Source of the DNA: Clostridium sp. chh4-2
GTDB lineage: Bacteria; Bacillota; Clostridia; Lachnospirales; Lachnospiraceae
Assembly (NCBI RefSeq): GCF_002899675.1
Contig: NZ_PKUU01000001.1
Coordinates: 62,001-126,000, forward strand
Direction of reading: 5' to 3'
DNA length: 64,000 nucleotides
Both the position numbers and the translations under genes were made by a program. The notes below the pieces were generated by a model that did no database searches, was not told the DNA's origin, and saw nothing but the letters and a program-made list of their open reading frames with translations. Numbering within the stretch: position 1 is the first letter of the stretch; the number at the start of each line of letters is the position of its first letter. Positions 60,285 to 64,000 of the stretch are shown here, piece after piece.

Positions 60285-60830
60285 TTACTTAACGAATTCT
60301 ATTTCAATCAGGGGATAAAGCTTTAACCATACCTTCCCCAGGATTTGTTTCTTCTTCACATTGCCAATATTGGTAAAACGGCTGTCTTCACTGCCCTCTC
60401 TGTTATCTCCGAGGACAAAATATTCATTATCCGCCAGTTTAACCGGATTCTCGGCGAGGCCCGCCAAAGAAACGCGGTTCAAATCATTCTCAGCCTCTAA
60501 CGGCCGGTCATCAATATAAACAATACCATTCTTTATCTGTACGGTTTCACCGGGAAGCCCGATGACCCTTTTTACATTAATCTTATCGTCATCCCTTTGA
60601 AATGCGATGACATCCAATCGTTTTGGACTGCCGAAATCATAGATAAGCCGGTCCATCAAAACCACATCTTCGGATTTTAAAGACGGAAGCATGGAATGGC
60701 CTGAAATTGTGATCTGCGAGCCCACCCCATATATCAGAAAACGGGCAATAAAGATCACAACAATAATATCTACAATCCAGCAAACAGCCCTTCTAAGCAG
60801 ATTTGTCTCTTCATTTTGATAAAAGTCCAA
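60285..60830 (-). CDS. lepB: Signal peptidase I (second copy), probable TTG start
   Basis: 181 residues if started at TTG 60830 (RBS GGAATAGGATG). A membrane helix (about 15-37), Ser in SGHSMLPSLKSED, Lys in NVKRVIGLPGETV and GDNREGSEDSR give the catalytic set. An ATG at 60905 is in frame, but the region between lies within the terminator hairpin of rplS, so the upstream start is doubtful. The two copies flank ylqF and share about the same size; they may have different substrates. Confidence 0.88.
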   Translation of the reverse strand: MDFYQNEETNLLRRAVCWIVDIIVVIFIARFLIYGVGSQITISGHSMLPSLKSEDVVLMDRLIYDFGSPKRLDVIAFQRDDDKINVKRVIGLPGETVQIKNGIVYIDDRPLEAENDLNRVSLAGLAENPVKLADNEYFVLGDNREGSEDSRFTNIGNVKKKQILGKVWLKLYPLIEIEFVK

Positions 60831-60854
60831 TTCAACACATCCTATTCCGGTAAA

Positions 60855-60900
60855 GAAAAAGGACAACTGCATCAATTTTTGAAAGATACATTGTCCCTTT
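60855..60900 (-). terminator. Terminator of rplS
   Basis: Stem GGACAACTGCATC (60861-60873) / GATACATTGTCC (60885-60896) with a bulge, followed on the minus strand by T5. It lies 15 nt past the rplS stop. Confidence 0.7.
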
Positions 60901-60914
60901 GTCATGTTTCAGAA

Positions 60915-61262
60915 TTATTTTACTAACTCTTTTACTTTTGCAGCTTTACCAACTCTGTCTCTTAAGTAGTAAAGTTTTGCTCTTCTTACTTTACCTTTTC
61001 TTACAACTTCAATATTGTCTACTGAAGGGGAATGTAATGGCCAGGTTTTTTCAACACCGATTCCGTTGGAGTTCTTTCTCACTGTGAAAGTTTCTCTAGC
61101 TCCGCCGTTCTGTCTTTTGATAACAGTTCCTTCGAAGATCTGGATTCTTTCGCGGGTACCCTCTTTGATCTTGTTGTATACTTTTACAGTATCACCAACG
61201 TGAAATTCCGGTACGGATGTCTTTAACTGTGCAGCTTCAATGTTCTTAATAATATCGTTCAT
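60915..61262 (-). CDS. rplS: 50S ribosomal protein L19
   Basis: 115 residues with typical L19 text ([51 protein letters not shown] type). Sits at the interface of the ribosomal subunits. RBS GGAGG. The leader (61263-61350) probably holds a regulatory structure. Confidence 0.97.
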   Translation of the reverse strand: MNDIIKNIEAAQLKTSVPEFHVGDTVKVYNKIKEGTRERIQIFEGTVIKRQNGGARETFTVRKNSNGIGVEKTWPLHSPSVDNIEVVRKGKVRRAKLYYLRDRVGKAAKVKELVK

Positions 61263-61350
61263 GTGTGAACCTCCTTAATATGTTTGATGTTCTTACATAC
61301 TGTTTCACGCCTTGGCGCACCGTATCAGCGGACCATCTCTTATTTTTCAC
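61263..61350 (-). ncRNA. Probable L19 leader
   Basis: The 5' untranslated region of rplS contains a GCGCC..GGCG hairpin and conserved-looking flanks between a promoter (61359-61387) and the start codon. Firmicute rplS leaders of this kind (L19 leader) bind L19 and autoregulate. The match is by position and general form only. Confidence 0.4.
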
Positions 61351-61358
61351 AACAATTT

Positions 61359-61387
61359 ATACTATCATGGAAATATGAAAAAAGCAA
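61359..61387 (-). promoter_or_regulatory. Promoter of rplS
   Basis: Minus-strand -35 TTGCTT (61382-61387) and -10 TAGTAT (61359-61364), 17-bp spacing; TATAAA lies a few bases further. It separates rplS from trmD. Confidence 0.45.
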
Positions 61388-61393
61388 GTCCTT

Positions 61394-62140
61394 TTACTCG
61401 GTTTTTTCCATATTTCCCAACAGTTCTTTTAAAAATTCCTGCTCCTTTTTGGTAAGGCAGGCATCCTTCAGAAGATCCGGTCTGCGCTCCGCCGTCCTTT
61501 GGATGGACTGCTGGCGGCGCCACTCTTCGATCTTTTTATGATGGCCGGATAAAAGGATATCAGGAACCTTTTTATCACGGTAAACTTCCGGACGGGTATA
61601 TTGGGGATATTCCAGCAGATTATCATGAAAGGATTCGATCTCGGCTGAAGTATCGTTGCTTAAAACCCCGGGAACCAGTCTGGAAATGCAGTCGATCATG
61701 ACCATGGCCGGAAGTTCCCCTCCGGTAAGAACATAATCGCCTACCGACAGATAATCGGTAGCCACCAGTTCCAACGCCCTCTCATCCACTCCTTCATAGT
61801 GGCCGCAGAGAAATACGAGATCCTCTTCCTTCGCCAGTTCTTCGGCAATCCTTTGGTTGAATACTCTGCCCTGCGGTGTCATATAGATGACTCTTGGACG
61901 TTTTCCCGTCTTCTCGCACAGCGCTTCATAAGCGTCGCAGATAGGCCCCGGCTGCATCACCATGCCGGCTCCGCCTCCGTAAGGATAATCATCCACATGA
62001 TTGTGCTTATCCGTGGAATAATCTCTGATATTGACCGCCTCAATGGAGATCAGCTGCTTTTCAACCGCCCGGCCGATAATGCTGGTATTCAAACCTTGAA
62101 GCACCATCTCCGGAAATAGAGTTAAAATATGAAAATTCAT
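61394..62140 (-). CDS. trmD: TrmD, tRNA m1G37 methyltransferase
   Basis: 248 residues. Knot and SAM features: DDYPYGGGAGMVMQPGP, CGHYEGVDERAL, SVGDYVLTGGELPAMVMID. Methylates G37 of tRNA to hold the reading frame. Between rimM and rplS. Confidence 0.97.
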   Translation of the reverse strand: MNFHILTLFPEMVLQGLNTSIIGRAVEKQLISIEAVNIRDYSTDKHNHVDDYPYGGGAGMVMQPGPICDAYEALCEKTGKRPRVIYMTPQGRVFNQRIAEELAKEEDLVFLCGHYEGVDERALELVATDYLSVGDYVLTGGELPAMVMIDCISRLVPGVLSNDTSAEIESFHDNLLEYPQYTRPEVYRDKKVPDILLSGHHKKIEEWRRQQSIQRTAERRPDLLKDACLTKKEQEFLKELLGNMEKTE

Positions 62141-62155
62141 CGTGCACAGCCTTTC

Positions 62156-62665
62156 TTACAGGTCTAAAAGTCCGTCGAGGACATGAACCAGCATCGTTTG
62201 TTTATCTAAATCCACATCCAGAATGCAGGAAGGGATTGCGGGAAGCAGAATCTTTTTGGAACCGGTATCCACTTCATAAACGTCATTGGCTCCCGTCAGC
62301 AGAACATCGGTCAGTGTCCCCAGTTCTTCATTCTCATCCGTAATCACCTTGATTCCAATCAGATCCACAATAAAGTTTTCATTGGCTTCCAGCTTTACGG
62401 CATTGTCTCTGGTTACTAAGAGATCTTTCCCTTTGTATTTTTCAATGTCTTCTATATTATCATACCCTTTAAATTTCAGGATAACCATATTCTTGAAAAA
62501 TTTTACATGTTCGATTTCCAAATCCAGCGTTTCTTTTCCGGTATCTAAAATGACCTTTTTTAACTTTTTAAACCGGTTGGGATCATCGGTGGTCGGGAAT
62601 ACTTTTACCTCTCCGCGCACACCGTGTGTAGACGAGATAACGCCTACTCTTAATGTTTGTTCCAT
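62156..62665 (-). CDS. rimM: RimM, 16S rRNA processing protein
   Basis: 169 residues (second of two adjacent ATGs; GAGGTG spacing suits it better). N-terminal [22 protein letters not shown] and PRC-like C-terminus. Helps 30S maturation and binds S19. 15 nt before trmD. Confidence 0.95.
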   Translation of the reverse strand: MEQTLRVGVISSTHGVRGEVKVFPTTDDPNRFKKLKKVILDTGKETLDLEIEHVKFFKNMVILKFKGYDNIEDIEKYKGKDLLVTRDNAVKLEANENFIVDLIGIKVITDENEELGTLTDVLLTGANDVYEVDTGSKKILLPAIPSCILDVDLDKQTMLVHVLDGLLDL

Positions 62666-62725
62666 CATACACCTCTCATAGCGAGAATAAAGACCGTCTT
62701 CCTTAAAGGCCGGCGGTCTGGAATG

Positions 62726-62953
62726 TTATTGAATCTCTACAATAACCTTTTTTTCTTCTTTAGAAGCTGCTGCTTTGACAACAGAGCGGATCGCTTTGGC
62801 AATTCTGCCTTGTTTCCCGATTACCTTTCCCATATCAGAAGGAGCTACTTTTAATTCTAAAAGTATTTCTCCTCCTTTTACAGCTTCTGTAACGACAACT
62901 TCATCTGGATTGTCAACTAGCGCTTTTGCTATTACTTCTACTAACTCTCTCAT
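62726..62953 (-). CDS. khpA: KH-domain RNA-binding protein KhpA
   Basis: 75 residues, a single KH domain with the GxxG loop (DMGKVIGKQGRIAKAIRS). Starts at the ATG preceded by AGAGGTG. KhpA works with KhpB/Jag in RNA binding and cell-division control in Firmicutes. Between rpsP and rimM. Confidence 0.95.
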   Translation of the reverse strand: MRELVEVIAKALVDNPDEVVVTEAVKGGEILLELKVAPSDMGKVIGKQGRIAKAIRSVVKAAASKEEKKVIVEIQ

Positions 62954-62968
62954 AGCACTCACCTCTTA

Positions 62969-63211
62969 TTACTGGATGCCAGCGGTTTTCAAAAGCTTAC
63001 TAACGCGGTCAGTCGGCTGCGCACCTGTTGATAACCATTTCTTAGTTGCCTCTTCGTCAAATTTGATTACACTTGGTTCTACGTTTGGATCATAGTAACC
63101 AACTTCCTCGATGAATCTTCCGTCTCTAGGAGATCTGGAATCTGCAACAACGATTCTATAGAAAGGAGCTTTCTTCTGTCCCATTCTTTTTAATCTCATC
63201 TTTACTGCCAT
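62969..63211 (-). CDS. rpsP: 30S ribosomal protein S16
   Basis: 80 residues, [36 protein letters not shown]. Normal length. RBS GGAGG. First of the rpsP-khpA-rimM-trmD order. Confidence 0.97.
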   Translation of the reverse strand: MAVKMRLKRMGQKKAPFYRIVVADSRSPRDGRFIEEVGYYDPNVEPSVIKFDEEATKKWLSTGAQPTDRVSKLLKTAGIQ

Positions 63212-63280
63212 GTCAATTTCACCTCCTTAACAAATAAACTGATCTATAGTCAAAGGCAGATATCTGCTTTGCTAACTTAA

Positions 63281-64000
63281 TTAAAACGGCAGCTTGAACT
63301 TTCCAAGCATTCCGCCGAGGCCGCCCTTTTTCCCGCCGCCCATCATACCAGGAAGCTGTTTCATCATCTTCTTCATCTGGTCGAACTGTTTGACGATACG
63401 GTTGACTTCACTAATATCAACACCGGCGCCTTTTGCGATTCTCTGTTTTCTGGATGGATTCAAAATAGCCGGATTGGCCCGTTCCTGCTGGGTCATGGAT
63501 AAAATAATCGCTTCTACCCGGTCCATGGCGCCTTCGTCAATCTCTGCGCCGCCCTTTATCTGTCCCATACCCGGCATCATATTCATGATTCCGGCCATGC
63601 CGCCCATCTTCTTGATCTGGCGCATCTGGTCCAAAAAGTCATTGAAATCAAATTCTGCTTTGCGGATCTTCTGGCTCAGCTCTTTCGCTTTCGCCTCATC
63701 AACTTCCAGCTCCGCTTTCTCAATCAGGGAAAGGATATCTCCCATACCGAGAATTCTGGAAGCCATGCGGTCCGGGTAAAATTGTTCCAAATCGGACAAC
63801 TTCTCTCCCATACCTATATATAAAATTGGCTTTCCTGTTACGGAACGGATGGATAAAGCCGCACCGCCTCTGGTATCGCCATCCAGCTTTGTCAGGATGA
63901 CACCATCGATTCCAATCTTATCATTAAACATTCCTGCTACATTCACAGCATCCTGTCCTGTCATGGCATCCACAACCAAAATGGTCTGATCCACCGTAAC
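63281..64000 (-). CDS. ffh: Signal recognition particle protein Ffh, C-terminal part
   Basis: The gene runs off the right edge; about 240 C-terminal residues are seen. GTPase end: VVDAMTGQDAV, TKLDGDTRGGAAL (G4/G5 region), GMGEKLSDLEQFYPDRMASRILGMGD. Methionine-rich M domain: MGGMAGIMNMMPGMG and KQFDQMKKMMKQLPGMM. It binds 4.5S RNA and signal peptides for co-translational export. The ATG at 63994 is internal, not a start. Confidence 0.96.
   Translation of the reverse strand, partial: VTVDQTILVVDAMTGQDAVNVAGMFNDKIGIDGVILTKLDGDTRGGAALSIRSVTGKPILYIGMGEKLSDLEQFYPDRMASRILGMGDILSLIEKAELEVDEAKAKELSQKIRKAEFDFNDFLDQMRQIKKMGGMAGIMNMMPGMGQIKGGAEIDEGAMDRVEAIILSMTQQERANPAILNPSRKQRIAKGAGVDISEVNRIVKQFDQMKKMMKQLPGMMGGGKKGGLGGMLGKFKLPF

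Overview
The window looks like the chromosome of a low-to-mid-GC, endospore-forming, anaerobic Firmicute of the Lachnospiraceae (Clostridium cluster XIVa type). Support comes from an alpha/beta small acid-soluble spore protein, a YlbJ-like sporulation protein, RecU, short HisG with HisZ, choline-type cell-wall-binding repeats, an anaerobic Ni carbon-monoxide dehydrogenase, and clostridial gene order around ffh-rpsP-rimM-trmD-rplS. Nearly every gene is on the minus strand; only a pyridoxal/pyridoxamine kinase and the YlbJ-like gene are clearly on plus. I saw no rRNA, tRNA, CRISPR array or prophage.

Layout. 1-11 kb is a surface/accessory region: a cut-off ORF at the edge, a leucine-rich-repeat surface protein, a decayed gene with a cell-wall-repeat tail, a two-component system, an internally deleted IS4-like transposase, and a large secreted protein whose papain-like (C1) peptidase domain is circularly permuted. 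11-28.5 kb is a complete Tad/Flp pilus locus: sensor kinase and SARP-type response regulator, prepilin peptidase, two Flp pilins, CpaB, CpaE, CpaF, TadB, transglutaminase-like protein, TadC, DUF192 protein, DivIVA-like coiled coil, then a CO-dehydrogenase module (CooS, CooF, FAD oxidoreductase), then three TadE/TadF-like minor pilins. The CODH module lies inside the pilus operon and overlaps the next pilin gene by 4 nt. 28.7-38.3 kb holds a membrane protein, a GntR / enolase-superfamily / APC-permease operon with a clear promoter and operator, a hybrid histidine kinase with two solute-binding domains, the kinase gene and pepT. 38.4-44.5 kb is a his operon (hisZ-G-D-B-A-IE) in which HisIE carries a degenerate HisF-like barrel; hisH and hisC are not present here. 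44.5-64 kb is mostly housekeeping: recU, RNA-modification genes, coaD, rsmD, sasP, pgeF, yraN, rnhB, two signal peptidases, ylqF, rplS, trmD, rimM, khpA, rpsP and the end of ffh.

How parts work together. 11-bp-spaced direct repeats resembling SARP targets lie upstream of both the pilus operon and its sensor/regulator operon, so the LytS-like kinase and SARP regulator probably control the pilus and themselves. A terminator-like hairpin after the second pilin gene would favour pilin over machinery. A 289-bp palindromic miniature element with 70-bp inverted repeats and 8-bp target duplications (56361-56649) lies between sasP and rsmD, and a degenerate half copy forms the 3' end of recU. Two copies of a promoter plus double-hairpin leader precede the two-component operon and the decayed gene.

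Most likely undescribed items: the permuted C1 peptidase with microhomology at its junctions, the CODH module embedded in the Tad operon, the paired SARP-like repeats, and the miniature element.
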